The notes under the pieces: model-generated
Database searches by the model: none
The model's input: only the letters and a program-made list of their open reading frames with translations
What the model was told of the DNA's origin: nothing
In this document: in pieces, positions 42,201-53,224 of the stretch
How the letters are laid out: each line of letters opens with the position of its first letter
Numbering within the stretch: position 1 is the first letter of the stretch
Made by a program: the position numbers and the translations under genes
Assembly (NCBI GenBank): GCA_017506865.1
Contig: JAFCMP010000006.1
Location: forward strand, 1 to 64,000
Length of the DNA stretch: 64,000 nucleotides
Source of the DNA: Tribonema minus
Lineage: Eukaryota; Sar; Xanthophyceae; Tribonematales; Tribonemataceae
Direction of reading: 5' to 3'

Positions 42201-44534
42201 CAGTTTCACCGAGAGCGACGCGCAGCCGCTGGCAGCGCCGCGTCCGCGACAGCGCTCTGACTCATCAGCTGGGCACCCTGCAGCAGCAGCGGCAGCAGGC
42301 GCGCCGCAGCCAGGCAGCGGCTCGCGCCAGGCCCCCGCTGCCGCAGCGGCAGCGGCAGCAGCAGCGGATGCTGCGGCGACGCCAGCGGCGGCAGTGCGCG
42401 CCGCCACGGCGGTGATCGTGCGCGAGCAGGCGACGCTGCGGGTCATATTTGATCACTACGCGTCGCGCTGCGGCGGCGGCGGCGGCGGCGGCGTGCGGCG
42501 CGCTGCGCGCGTGTCGTTTGACGCGCTGCTGCGGTTGGCGCGCGACTTTGGTTTGACGCCGGGGCTGTTCTCGCGCTCCAGTCTCGCAGAGGCCTTCAAG
42601 GTGAGTCGCGACCTGCTTCTGCACGGCTGTGTATGAGCAGGTGTTAAGCGACCGCGAGTCAGTCATTGAAATACTTCAATCTCTGCCGTTATCTGAAGGA
42701 GGTGTATAGGCACTTGACGGTACATGCATGTCTTGAAGTACTTCAATCTCTGCCGTTGTCTGAAGGAGGTGTATAGGCACTTGACGGTACATGCATGTCT
42801 TGAAGTACTTCGAAAAAGTGAAGGAGTGTTGCAAGTGCGTGGCGTGCCGAATGTTCTCAGGCATACCGCCTGCGCAGACCCTGACCGTAACCCAACCCCT
42901 AACCTTCAATCCTTGCGCACCCCAAGCTCATGATTCACACGCGCGTGCAGTCAGCATGCTGTCAGCACACGTCAGAACACAAGTATTCTGCCTCGCACCT
43001 GCTGCTGCTGCCTGTGCACGGCTGGTCTCATCTGAACCATGATCTGATTTTAATTCAACTTAAAAAAACCGTGCCAGCCATCGCTCACCAGTTGAACGTG
43101 TGCCGCGCCGCATGCGCGCCTCAGCAACCGCACCCACCCTTATTTATACACTCGTCGCCGCCACTTTGTCCTCTACACCTGCAGGTGGCAGCCTCTTCGC
43201 ACCTCGCCCTCCCCCCCCTCTCCAGCCCGAACATCACTGGCAGGGGGGGCATGCCGCCCCCCGGCACAGCGCTCAACTTTGCGCGCACGCTGCTGTGGCT
43301 GGCGGTGCTGGCGGCGCGCTGCGATGCGCTCGCAGCTGCGGAGCCCGCGCGCCGAGCCGTGCTGCTGCTGTGCTGGATGGACAGGAGCGTGCCGGGGAAG
43401 CGGGGTGTGGCAGCCGCTGTGCAGGTGCCTAACCCTACTTGAGCGTAATCCTAGAGCTGATTGCGACCGTGCAAAGGCGTGTTTGCAGTGTATCTTGAAG
43501 TTTGTTGTTCACGCAAGAGGTACCCGCCTCGGCATGCACTGGGGAGGGTTGAGGGTCAGGATTGGGGAAAGTTGGGGGCAGCAGCCACTGTACAACGCGT
43601 TTGCGCGCTTTCGAGGTTTGTTTGCATGATGTTCTGCTGGCCAGGGCATGGCATCCAATGCCATCCACGCATTGACGTCGGCGACTGTTGGGACACAAAG
43701 CGCTGAGCGGGCTCCTGTGTCGCATGCGCGCCCCAGGCGCACACGGTCACAACATGTACATTCCTTCAGCAGTATCAGCATCAGTAACTCAAATGTGCAT
43801 CCCTTCCTCTACGCCCCATTAACCACACTGCGCTCTCAACCGCGCCGTTCTCTTGCCATGCACGCCTCGCAACAGGGATGTCAGAGCCTGCCGCCATTCA
43901 GCTGCAACGGCGGCATACTAGACAAGAAGATTGGCTGCAGAGGCGGTCTCTCACGCACGTGGCCACGGCGCGCCAACGGACCTAGAACCAGCAGCGCTCA
44001 GGGTACTTGACAGTTGCTTTTTCACAAAGATTCAGTGGCACTGAGGGTATCTGACAGCTGCGGCTGTGAGAAGGAGGCAAAGGGGGTTCAAGGGGACATA
44101 GAGACTGAGCACTGCTAAGGCAGCAGGAGAGGGCGTGCCATTGCAGTTGGCGTGCATATCCGGTTTTCCAAATGCCATCGGGCTGCAACCAACGGCCACG
44201 CGTGCACCACTTGTTGCGCAGTTCACACCAGCAAGCCAGCATGCAGGCGAAGGAGCATGATCGGGGCTACGAAAGATTGCGGCGGTCACGATGCACTGGT
44301 AGCGGCGCAGCAGCGCTCTCCATGCTGGACTTGACAACAGAGATGTTGTCTTGCAGGCAGACACGGGAAAGATGCAGAGATACAGGAATGTTGCCGCCAC
44401 CATGTGACTGCTTCTCAGGTCTTTCGCGCAGCCTTTTTAAAAGAGTCATGATTCAGGGGGGGGCGGGGGCGGTATCCAGTGATCACAGAAAGAGCAGACA
44501 CTCGCTGACGTTTGACGAATTTTCCCAGATTTAG
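36144..44534 (+). CDS. Giant Ser/Ala/Gly-rich protein with NPF motifs and a conserved C-terminal helical region
   Basis: Exon 1 is 36144-39690 from the ATG at 36144. Exon 2 is 40190-42600 and exon 3 is 43185-43424. Both joins are GT-AG and keep phase. A further exon ending TFDEFSQI and a stop at 44534 is likely, but its 5' border is unresolved. The first ~1180 residues are low-complexity Ser, Ala and Gly encoded by CAG/GGC repeats. They include three Asn-Pro-Phe motifs (YNNPFAL, YCNPFAV, CANPFED), the ligand of EH-domain endocytic proteins. The join to exon 2 gives a coiled coil (ARAVALREAALQEREG). The C-terminus (TLRVIFDHYASRC, DALLRLARDFGLTP, SSLAEAFK) resembles an EF-hand-like helix pair without calcium ligands. 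No family name is justified. Confidence 0.75.
39691..40189 (+). other. Intron 1 of the NPF-motif gene
   Basis: It begins GTGCGTGG after GCGCGTGCAG and ends TATCTGCAG. Exon 1 ends one base into a codon, and exon 2 supplies two, giving an Ala codon and continuing the coiled-coil frame. The intron holds no gene; a donor-like GCACGCGCAGGTGCGTG repeats the exon 1 border at 39797-39813. Confidence 0.7.
42663..42818 (+). repeat. 68-bp tandem duplication inside an intron
   Basis: TACTTCAATCTCTGCCGTT followed by CTGAAGGAGGTGTATAGGCA and CTTGACGGTACATGCATGTC occurs twice in tandem with one base changed. It lies in intron 2 of the NPF-motif gene, 60 bases after the donor. Confidence 0.92.
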
Positions 44535-45250
44535 GCAGTTGTTGCGTCCAATCTGAGGAAGCACGCATCCACATATGACACGCCTGGCTGGAAGGCACAT
44601 GCATCAGGAATGGGGACTGATGTTGCGATCATTGACCATGGCGAGTGCGCGTGTGTGTCCGTGTGTGTGTGTGCGTGTGCTGTTTGAACTTGAGGATAAA
44701 GTGCAAACCTGTTGGCAGAGCTGTGCCTTCGTCCACACTTCTGAAGTAGCTGATGGTGAGGTGAAATGCATAGACACTGATGATTTGCGGGGCTTCTGCG
44801 TAGCCATGCAAAGTGCGTAGCAAGCAGCGGCACCCCACTGAGAAGCAGCGAATACATAGTGCATGCATGGCAAAGCATGCATTCACAGCTCCGCGGAAGC
44901 AGCGCGCAAACACAAAAGCTCAAGTCACAATGTAGGTGGAAGAAGTGCAGGTAAATTCAAAGCGGGGAGTGCCTCCAACACATAGACGCATGTCACTCTT
45001 TGTCTCCCGTGCCACTGAACAAAGGGGGGGGGGGTGGGGGTTGGCGGCAGCTACCTTAGCAGAAGGCGCCTCTAGAGTGCTCTGTATACGTCAAGCCTAG
45101 CCCTGTGTACTGTAGTGTGCGTGGGACGGTGGGAAAAACGCGCTCGCTGGATCATACCGTATCTACACTGGCAGTGAAGCTGCGGACAGTAGAGGGCGTA
45201 CAAAAAACAAAGCACACGCGTGTGCGCATGCGCGTGCGCAGCTCCGACTC
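43425..45250. other. Intergenic/intronic DNA with one probable exon at about 44410-44534
   Basis: Apart from the probable last exon of the NPF-motif gene (LFKRVMIQGGAGAVSSD ... SLTFDEFSQI, plus), nothing is supported. A GTGT-rich microsatellite lies at 44650-44680. The next gene begins with its stop codon at 45253 on the other strand. Confidence 0.5.
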
Positions 45251-48200
45251 TTACGAATCCGCACTGGCTTCGGTGTCGCCTGCACCTTCTTCAACTTCTT
45301 CTGGTGACTCTCCTTGATTGCCCGACGCCAGCCCCGACAGGATGGAGCTCCACACCAGGTCCACACAGTTCACCCACAGCACGCGGTGCTGCGCCGGGAT
45401 GACGCTGTCTGTTGAAGTTGAAGTATTGAAGTATAGCAAGCACAGAGTGTGTGTCAGCGAACAAGCTGAGGCTTTCCGAGTAAACACATGTTGAAGTTGT
45501 CATATGCAATTTAGCAAAGTTACATCGGTGACTGTTGTGCACAGCACACACTAAAGGACAGCATTGATTGCGCACTGCAGCTGATTCAGAAGACACCGAG
45601 CATCGCACACCAGCACAGCTCGACAGGGCTCCCTCTGTTGCAATTGGCCAATGTTCTCTCTGAGCTCACCAGACGCCTTGCAGTGCCCACGCAAGATGCA
45701 CACTGCCACCGTCGATAAGCAGCCTACTTCAAAAACCCACCACTGGCTATGGAATACGGCACTGGCGCAACAACAAGGCGACGCTCTGTTGCGCTGCACA
45801 ATGTTGCGCACAAAAGCAATCTGCAGTTTGTCACCATGTGCCTTGTAGGACATGCAGCGCACTGCCATCACAACACAGGCGAAGCAGCACTATTGCAGCA
45901 CGTTCCTCACAGCTCTCCAGCGCGCGGCGTGGGCAACTTCAACATCACTCACATGTAAACACGTGCACCAGTGGCCAGAACTTCCAGCCGGTTAAAACCA
46001 CTGCGGCGGGGGCACACGGCAGCAGAAACAGACACAATGAGGGCTAGGGTTAGAGTTACAGGGTCAGCTGTCACCAAGTGGCCACAAGGTGACAGAAAAA
46101 GACGTAGCAGTGAAGCATCAGGGAGCCGTGCGCCAAGTACGCTGCAGTTCAAAAGGACAGTGCCGAGGTATCAGCGTTTGACAAACAGCGACACATCAGC
46201 AAAAGGTCAACTGTCACCAGATGGCTGCAGGTGCGAGACCAAAGAGCATGGCAGTGGAGCTTTGGGGAGAAGCCATGCGTCAAGCATGTTGCAATAGAAT
46301 GTAGTACAGCATCTACCTACATATTGCATTATGAAATGTGCACCGCAGGGTACAGAACCAGAGACACAATCAGGGTTAGGGTAAGGTCAATTCTCACAGC
46401 ATTGCTACAAGGTGAGAGCGCGAAAAGCGGGAGCATTGAGAAGCAGCTATGTGTCAAAAATGTTGCGATTCATAAGGTACAGAACCAGGGAATGGGCATT
46501 TGACAAAGCACTCATGATGCTCTACGTCAGGGGGTGCTTGTTGTCAATGCCGCTGGAGTAATACGTGTGATGCGTATACTTGATGTTGCAACATTCCACT
46601 TCCACTATTCACAACAGTGCACCTGCATTCGCTCGATTTCACCTGTCTCACTGCTCATCTGCCTTGCTGTCGTCTGTCTACAGTTATTGTTCGTCACAAC
46701 TTCATTCGTTCGGATGTTCATTCGTTCGGATGAAGAAACATGCATTTGCGAGGATGCACCTGATTGTCATCCGCGCCTGCCGCTGTCGTATCATGCCGGT
46801 ACTTTTCGCCTTCTCAGTTTGGCCAATCACGAACATTTGTTGGTGTGGGGTCACCTGATCTGAACCTACAACCGGTCCCGCAGCGCCTGCAACTTAGCTC
46901 ATCTGATGGATTCATTCGTTCACATTCATGAATGTGCGCTCATGGTTCATCCACTCACATTCATGAATGTGCGCTCGCCCGTCTTGATGCGCGCCTGCTA
47001 CTGCTCCCGCACCTCCCCCAGCGAGTCATCCACAGTCACGAATGTGCGCTCATGATTCAATCATTCACATTCATGAATTTGCGCTCACCCGTCTTGATGC
47101 GCGCCTGCCACTGCTCCCGCACCTCCCCGAACGAGTCCCCCCTCAGCAGCCCCACCAAAAACATGTAGGCCGAGCACTTGGACACAAAGTAGATGCTCTG
47201 GTCCATCAGGATCTTCAGGGGGCGGTTAATGGGGACATCCATGGGCAGAATGACGTCGCTCCATTGGTAGTAGTAGTGCACGAGGGGGCCAAACATGCCG
47301 CCGATGAGGCCGTTGCGCAACGTGCGGCCGAGGTCAAAGTCGAGAATGTCGCGGCGCCCGAATTCAACTTGCGCCAGCCAGTCTCCCACCTGTGCCGAGG
47401 GGACAGATTGGCAAATCAAAACAGTAAGATGATGAAAGAGAGAGGCCTTACTTGGGCTCCAAAATCAGGAACGTGTTAGAGGCCCTGCGAGTGTAGAAGC
47501 TGTACCACGGCCAATTGCATGAGTTATATCCTCTGTTTCATGCAGCGTGCGCCAGAGATCAAAGTCGAGTATGTCGCGGCGCCCGAATTCAACTTGCGCC
47601 AGCCAGTCTCCCTCCTGCACCGCAAGAATAAACCGGAATATTGATCGATAAGAAGACACAGAAAAACGGAATATGAAAAACGAATCAAAAAGATCGTTGA
47701 GCTCTAGGTGACAAGGGATGGTTAGCCGCAAGTGCCTTCCACCAATAACCGTGGCCGCCACTGCTGCAGTCATCGGCCACGAGTTAAACAGTGCCACCAT
47801 AACCACAGTAGACACAAAGACTTCTGTGTGCAAGCTTTTTAGCGTTCGAGGCATGGGTGTTCAGTATGGACAGGTCTCACGTGTTCGGTAGGCCAGCTCC
47901 AGCCGGCAGCCCAACACAGAGGCCCAGCAGCTAGTGACAGCGCTCTTGAATGCGCGTAGTGCAGAAGGTGATGAGCGGGTTTTGAACCAATCCATGCGGC
48001 GACATGGAATATGTTGGGGCTCTGCTATTTGAACCTGTTGTCTAGTGTGGCCAGTCGTATTGGTTCATAATTGTCGGTTTTGCGCAGCGTGCAGCCGAGA
48101 TCAAAGTTGAGTATGTCGCGGCGCCCAAATTCAACTTGCGCCAGCCAGTCTCCCACCTGCGCCGAGGGGGCAGGTTGGCGAATGAATGAATTCAAAAATA

Positions 48201-51200
48201 AGAGAAAGGCCTTTCTCAAACGATGGGGCTCTGCAAGTGAAAAAGCTGCGGCGTTACCAACCGTAAATGTGCCCGACGTCAAAGTTGAGGAGTACTGCCC
48301 AACTTCAACTTCAACTCACACCTCACTTGCATTAGTGAGACATCAGTTGGTGAATACATGAATGAATCTATGGTGGGAGCAAAAGGTCAGCAGCAGAGCA
48401 CTGCTGCATTGTGAATTGCGCCGTTGGCACAGTAATTGGGTGCAGGCAGAAGGGTTGCACTGATGAAGCATGAGCACGATGCTGGCGACGACGTGCCTAC
48501 TTCAACATGTCACTTCAACACACAGCGCGCACGTACCAGGTAAATGACCACGTTGATGGTCGTCTTGGTGAGGATGGGGTGCTCATCTAGAGCGCCAACG
48601 TACCCCCCTGCACGTTAAGCGCACGAGAATTTGTGTTGAAGTCGAGGTTAGTGTTCACAAGTTTGAGTTTAAAGTAGGGTGCAGCAGCGTGGATACGAGA
48701 CAGGTTTCAAAACGTCTCTGAGGGGTGCAAGCCATGATGTCATTGCTAGTGACACTGCAAGCCATCTGGCCAAGCCAATCAAGCAGCTGTGAAAACAACA
48801 AGAACATACCAAACTTCAAGTGGTGACGCACCGCCATGCGTGCATGCACACACAATGCTTGCATGGACCACAGTGTGACTGCCACGCCTGCCATGCCAAC
48901 TTATTGCCGTTGCTGGTGTGAGTCTTCAGGCACTGGCGCGTTGCGCTGGTCGAAATAGTGCCACTTGAAGTTAGTGCTCGCGCAACGACAACCTGGCCAT
49001 CTCACCTACAGTCACAAAGGACGCCATTCTAGGGCGCGTACTGGCGTTGGCTCAAACCGTTGAGTTTCAAAAGCGTGGTCGCCCACACGGGCACTACCTC
49101 CTCATAATCCACTTAGACGATAGGCCACGTACCCCCGCAGAAATTGGCAGAAATTGACCGAGTGATTAGCGCTGAGATACCGGATTGTGATGCACAGGTG
49201 TGCTTGGTTAACAAATGGACATCTCAGCGTTCAGCAACGCTGGCTGTTGTGTAGATGTGTTTTTGTAGATACAGTGACTGCAGTAGCCATGTTTTTAGCA
49301 TTCAGCGATGCTCAGCGGTACTACAATTTGGTGTTTGCGGAAGAATGCCCATTGTGCTCATTGTGCGTGCAGCAGTGCTCAGCGCAGCAGTGCTCAGCAC
49401 GTGGCAGTGCTTATAGAGTGCGTGCTAGCTCCGAGTCTGAGTTGTTGCTATCGTGGTTGGTTCTGTTCAACGCCAACCAAGCTAGTAGCTTCGTCGGGGG
49501 TGTCTGCTCTGCAACCCTAACCCTAACCCTAACCCTAACCCTAACCCTAACCCTTTCTCCAATCTGCTCTTGGTGAAAGACCACGAATTGCTGCTGATCT
49601 AGATGCAGTGTCAGCTTTTCTGTGTGCGGACTTTCCTGGTGCATTTTGAACTCTTGAATCCGCCAAGCTGCCTCACCCGCACCTACGTAGCGCCCGTTCA
49701 CAAACGTCCTGATTTCGTCACGCTCGACCTCAACTCTGACTTCTAGCCTTGCCTGGTCGGGGCCTTTGTATATGTACTCATATATGTACTTGACCATCTG
49801 CAGTCCTGTGCAGAGCTCGACATTGAAGTGGCAGTCGTACTTGAGGAGCAGGTATGGAATGTAGGGAACTACCCATCTGTTGTCCAGCTCTGCCCCCCGC
49901 TTGTTGACCGTGCGGCCATCATTTCTGCGTCTGTAGGTAGGGTATCCACCCTCCCCCGTTGTCGTCGTTTCTGCCAAGTACTTAGGGTATCGCTTCGTGC
50001 ACTGCCCGTCCTGCATACACGGAGCATGCGGGTTGTGTTCCCCGCATGGTCTGTGCATCATGTGTGTCACTACAGCGTCGTACAGAGCGGGGTGCGGGTC
50101 GCGATCCGGTATCTCAGCGCTGATCACTCGGTCAATTTCTGCCGGGGTACGTGGCCTATCGTCTGGGTGGATTATGAGGAGGTAGTGCCCGTGCGGGCGA
50201 CCACGCTTCTGAAACTCAACGGTTCGCGCCAACCCTAATACGCGCCCTAGAATGGAGTCCTTTGTGACCTCCGCCAGCATGTGCTCCCTGTGCAAACCCT
50301 TCAATTTGTGCCCGTAACCGTAACCCTAACCCTAACCCTAAGGACAGGGCTCAGAATGAAGTGCACCGGCGCAGGTGTTCCGATGAGAGTCAAGGTTGAA
50401 TTGATCAATGTCACTCACCCCAGTTATCGTATGGAAGGCGCATGGCGATTTCCTGCAAGCAAGGGCGTGGCAGAGAACAGCATTTGTTACTGTTACGCTG
50501 CTTGCCAACACCCTCAAACTTTGTCAGCACCTAGGCAAGCAGTTGCTGAAAGCGCTTTGTCAAGGAGCTGTTTGACTGAAGCGTGATTGAATTAATGTAG
50601 CAGGTCCTGCAGGTGTTTCACTGCGGTGACCGTGTCTCCCTGGTAATCAAGATGCACTCTGGTAGCTGTGCGTGTGTTTATGTACTCAGTGACATTCTTA
50701 GATGCTCTTACTGAAATATGTGGACAGTGAGTGACACCTTGTTGGAAACTACCCACGATGCCTGCGACTTTGCCGGCAACTTGAACTTCAAGTCTGACTT
50801 CACGTCTGACATCATACGCACTGCGCTCCTGTTTGAGTAAAGGTATGGCAACAGCGTCTCGTTCTACAGTAGCCCTAAGCCTTAACTGTTAGAGTCAAAG
50901 GTACGGCAACAGCGTCTCATTCTACAGTAGCCCTACCCCTTAACCCTAATACTGTCCCCACCACCCTCACGTGACATTGCCCACTGCGGTCGCAGAGTGC
51001 ACAACGCACAGCGGTAGACGCGCCAAATGTGTGTCTTGCATGCGCGCAGCCGAGATACAAAAGCCAACATGAGGTGCGTCACCCATGCATACTTCCATTC
51101 ATTGCAAGGGTACCCAACAATGCACATTAATGGCTGGAAGGGCATCTTGCTGTATGTCGCTGGCTGAATATAATTGTTCGCCATGATCACGTACTTCACA

Positions 51201-53224
51201 GCCCATATCAAAACTTTGTTCTGCATAGCACTGCGTGCCCTTCTCGAATGTGCACGAGGGCAGCATCATCATTTCCCCCTTGCACGGTACCTTTACCTAC
51301 TTGCAATGCAACCGCCTTCCCTCTATATAAACACAAACACACACACACACATATAGACGTGTACCTACCATCAGTTGCAACAGTTACATTCCCCCTGCAA
51401 AAGTACCCACCTGCCACGTCCACCCCCTCCATATGGCATGGTCCACCGTAATGACCGTGTGCGCAATCCACAGCGCAGCGCACAGCAGGACGCCCAAATT
51501 AAGCAGCTTCTGGCCGTCCAAAGACACCTTGCCCGTCACCTCGTTGATTTGAACTGCGGGGACAGCAAGGGGGGGGGTGGAGAATGCGACGATGACGCCA
51601 TGCTTTCATACACTCAAAGGCGCCGCCGTGCACAGAACTGAAAAGCATGTTCCTACTCCTAAGGGATGACACACTTAAGTTAGCCTTCACGCAGTGCAAT
51701 CACAGCAGCGGTGCCACAGAGTTACCGTGTCAGCAGACCACACCTTCGTCCTAACAGAGGTGCTAAGCTGAAGCGGCCTGCTATGTGTAGTCACTCAGGG
51801 TGGTGAGAACTGAAGAGGAGAACCGTCGAAACAACATTGGTATCGGTCAAATGGCTTCTGCAACTTCAAGAAGTGTTTCCTGAGCCCTACTTAGGACTGA
51901 GAGCGGAATCAGCAGAATGAGCAAATGCAGAGCACTCGAGCATGATGCTCACTGCTGTATGCATTAAGAAAGTACAGAGTGTATGTGCTACCTACTTGAA
52001 ATTCCCAGTGCCAGTAGTGCCGTAATAGAAAAGGCAGCATACAACTCATCAAGGGTTACAAAGCGGACTGAACAGCAAATGGGTCGATGCAGAACTGAAA
52101 GCGACCACGACCACCACAGCGGTGAAATCTGTTTCAGCTGAAGTTTTGTGCCAAAGAGTAGTGGGGCACAAAACTGCTAATCATTACAGAAGCGGCCACA
52201 CATGCCAATGTGTTTGACAACAGCGCAGCAGCACGTCATAATTGATTCAGTATCACAGTTGGTAGTGATAGGCCGCCACAACTTCAACATCAAGTACTAA
52301 AATCTGCAGTCCACAGCGTGCTGATTCACACGCACAAGTAGACGCAAGTGCATGCAGTTATTGAACACAAAAGGCACTCGCACAGCTTCAACAAGCTAGC
52401 GCAGAACCTCAAAGTCTATTTCAGCCTGCTTCGATGCCAGTGATGCTAATCTTATTCATTTATTGATGATCAAGTATTTCATGTCTAGACTACCCGTTGA
52501 GGCGGACAGCGACACAGTTACTCTGCTTAGCATGCCTGACAGACCACCGCACATTCATGACAAGTGTTGAATTCCTGTCAGACAATATGTACAACCAAGT
52601 TTATGAGATAGTGAGCTGAGCGACAGAAGAACTGTGCAACCTCAATATGCTCCGTCTTTGAACATGCCTCACCAAGCAACTCACAAACACAATGTGTAGG
52701 GCGACCTCGTCAAGCTAATGGGTTCGAAGACTATATGGTATGGTAGCAGAACATCAGCGGACGTCAATTCTCAATTCATTTCGGCGCCATTCCATCCTGT
52801 CGACTACATAGGCACGGCACGCACGTCGCCACAAAATGAGCACCACAGCACACAGCAAGAGACGCTCACCAGGATTAAAGGGCTCCAGGCTCTCCAGCGT
52901 CACAGCCGCGGCGTCCTGACCCGCCTTGAGCAGAAGCTGTCCGGTTGAGGTGTCTTCCTCGTACGACAGAAGGCATTCGTGCTCATTGCAGCCAGGACCA
53001 TAGTCCATGAACCCATCGGGCTCAAAGCCAGCCTCGTCGCTGTCCACTTCCACCTCCCTCTCAGCCGAGCTTATCAAGACTACAGAGCTGCCCTGCGCGG
53101 CGGTGGCGCAGTGGAGTTGTTGGGACGGACTGCGATGCCGCGCTAGCAATAGTGGCTGGAATGCTGACGCGGAGGCCGCCAGCAGCGCTGTCCCTGCGAG
53201 CACCAGGCAGCGGCGTGGTACCAT
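45251..53224 (-). CDS. Plastid-targeted Mpv17/PMP22-family membrane protein, seven exons
   Basis: Exons on the minus strand are 53224-52870, 51553-51411, 50983-50971 (a putative 13-nt microexon), 48607-48537, 47389-47089, 46000-45953 and 45408-45251. All have GT-AG borders and matching phases, giving about 362 residues. The N-terminus (MVPRRCLVLAGTALLAASAS then AFQP) is a signal peptide with the ASAF-type cleavage site of red-lineage plastid targeting. Exon 2 holds a membrane helix (LLNLGVLLCAALWIAHTVI). Family motifs follow: GALDEHPILTK, VGDWLAQVE, FDLGRTLRNG, GPLVHYYYQW, ILMDQS, GWKFWPLVH and VIPAQHRVLWVN. Mpv17 proteins are four-helix channels of organelle membranes; a role in the plastid envelope is inferred. 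The C-terminus is acidic. Confidence 0.9.
46976..47026 (-). repeat. Partial copy of the 3' end of Mpv17-like exon 5
   Basis: CGTCTTGATGCGCGCCTGCT ACTGCTCCCGCACCTCCCCC closely matches 47091-47138, the last coding part of the 47089-47389 exon, about 112 bases downstream in the gene. The flanking TTCATGAATGTGCGCTC repeat also occurs at each copy, so the duplication includes intron sequence. Confidence 0.88.
47544..47620 (-). pseudogene. Truncated copy B of Mpv17-like exon 5
   Basis: On the minus strand this reads EGDWLAQVEFGRRDILDFDL followed by WRTL, preceded by a GTGCAG acceptor-like site. It matches the first 25 codons of the 47389-47089 exon and then diverges abruptly. It sits in the intron just upstream of the functional exon and lacks the rest of the protein, so it is a decoy exon at most. 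Confidence 0.88.
47668..47860. repeat. Dispersed ~190-bp repeat, copy 1 (intron of the Mpv17-like gene)
   Basis: Shared with 59500-59690: GTGACAAGGGATGGTTAGCC, GCAAGTGCCTTCCACCAATA, CAGTGCCACCATA.CCACAG and AAGACTTCTGTGTGCAAGCT. Its minus-strand translation is open for 60 residues (VFVSTVVMVALFNSWPM ... GGRHLRLTIPCH) and looks like a piece of a transposon protein. No terminal repeats were found. Confidence 0.8.
48082..48190 (-). pseudogene. Truncated copy A of Mpv17-like exon 5
   Basis: After the same GCAG acceptor this reads VGDWLAQVEFGRRDILNFDL followed by GCTLRK and then unrelated sequence. About 25 bases of the upstream intron (GCCGAGGGGGCAGGTTGGCG) are also shared with the true exon. 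Copies A and B break off at the same codon (after TLR/TLH), which suggests that one was derived from the other or that there is a breakage hot spot. Confidence 0.88.
49005..49200 (+). mobile_element. Helitron Rep fragment, plus orientation
   Basis: The plus strand reads VEFQKRGRPHGHYLLIIHLD DRPRTPAEI, then runs into stops. This is the HUH (here H-G-H) motif of the Helitron Rep endonuclease, nearly identical to the larger fragment at 49560-50304 but in opposite orientation. It lies in intron 3 of the Mpv17-like gene. Confidence 0.88.
49513..49554. repeat. Interstitial telomere-type repeat (CCCTAA)7
   Basis: Seven uninterrupted CCCTAA units directly border the 3' end of the Helitron Rep fragment. 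This is the cleanest telomere-type block in the window. Confidence 0.95.
49555..50304 (-). mobile_element. Helitron Rep (HUH endonuclease) fragment, minus orientation
   Basis: About 240 residues of Helitron Rep are open on the minus strand. It has the HUH motif in FQKRGRPHGHYLLIIHPDD, the HNPHAPCM and CTKRYPK zinc-like segments, and the tyrosine motif KYIYEYIYKG with both catalytic Tyr. Helitrons transpose by rolling circle using this enzyme. The fragment stops at a CCCTAA array on each side (49513-49554 and 50312-50341), and no helicase domain is present. The frame of 297 codons annotated here runs on into the telomere repeat (RVRVRV...), which is not real protein. Confidence 0.9.
50312..50341. 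repeat. Interstitial telomere-type repeat (CCCTAA, five units with two variants)
   Basis: CCGTAACCGTAACCCTAACC then CTAACCCTAAGG, directly at the 5' end of the Helitron Rep fragment and in the same orientation as the block at 49513. Confidence 0.93.
50836..50950. repeat. ~58-bp tandem duplication with CCCTAA ends
   Basis: GGCAACAGCGTCTCGTTCTA CAGTAGCCCTAAGCCTTAAC is repeated at 50904-50945 as CAGTAGCCCTACCCCTTAAC followed by CCTAAT. It lies 20 bases downstream (minus) of the proposed 13-nt microexon. Confidence 0.85.

Noticed and set aside
48655-48894. A third copy of the Mpv17-like exon 5 (LLDWLGQMA on the minus strand)
   Set aside because: It resembles DWLAQVE over only seven residues and the DNA similarity is too short to separate from chance.
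49411-49555. C-terminal part of the long Helitron frame (RVRVRV repeat and beyond)
   Set aside because: It is the translation of the telomere repeat and unrelated sequence, not Rep.
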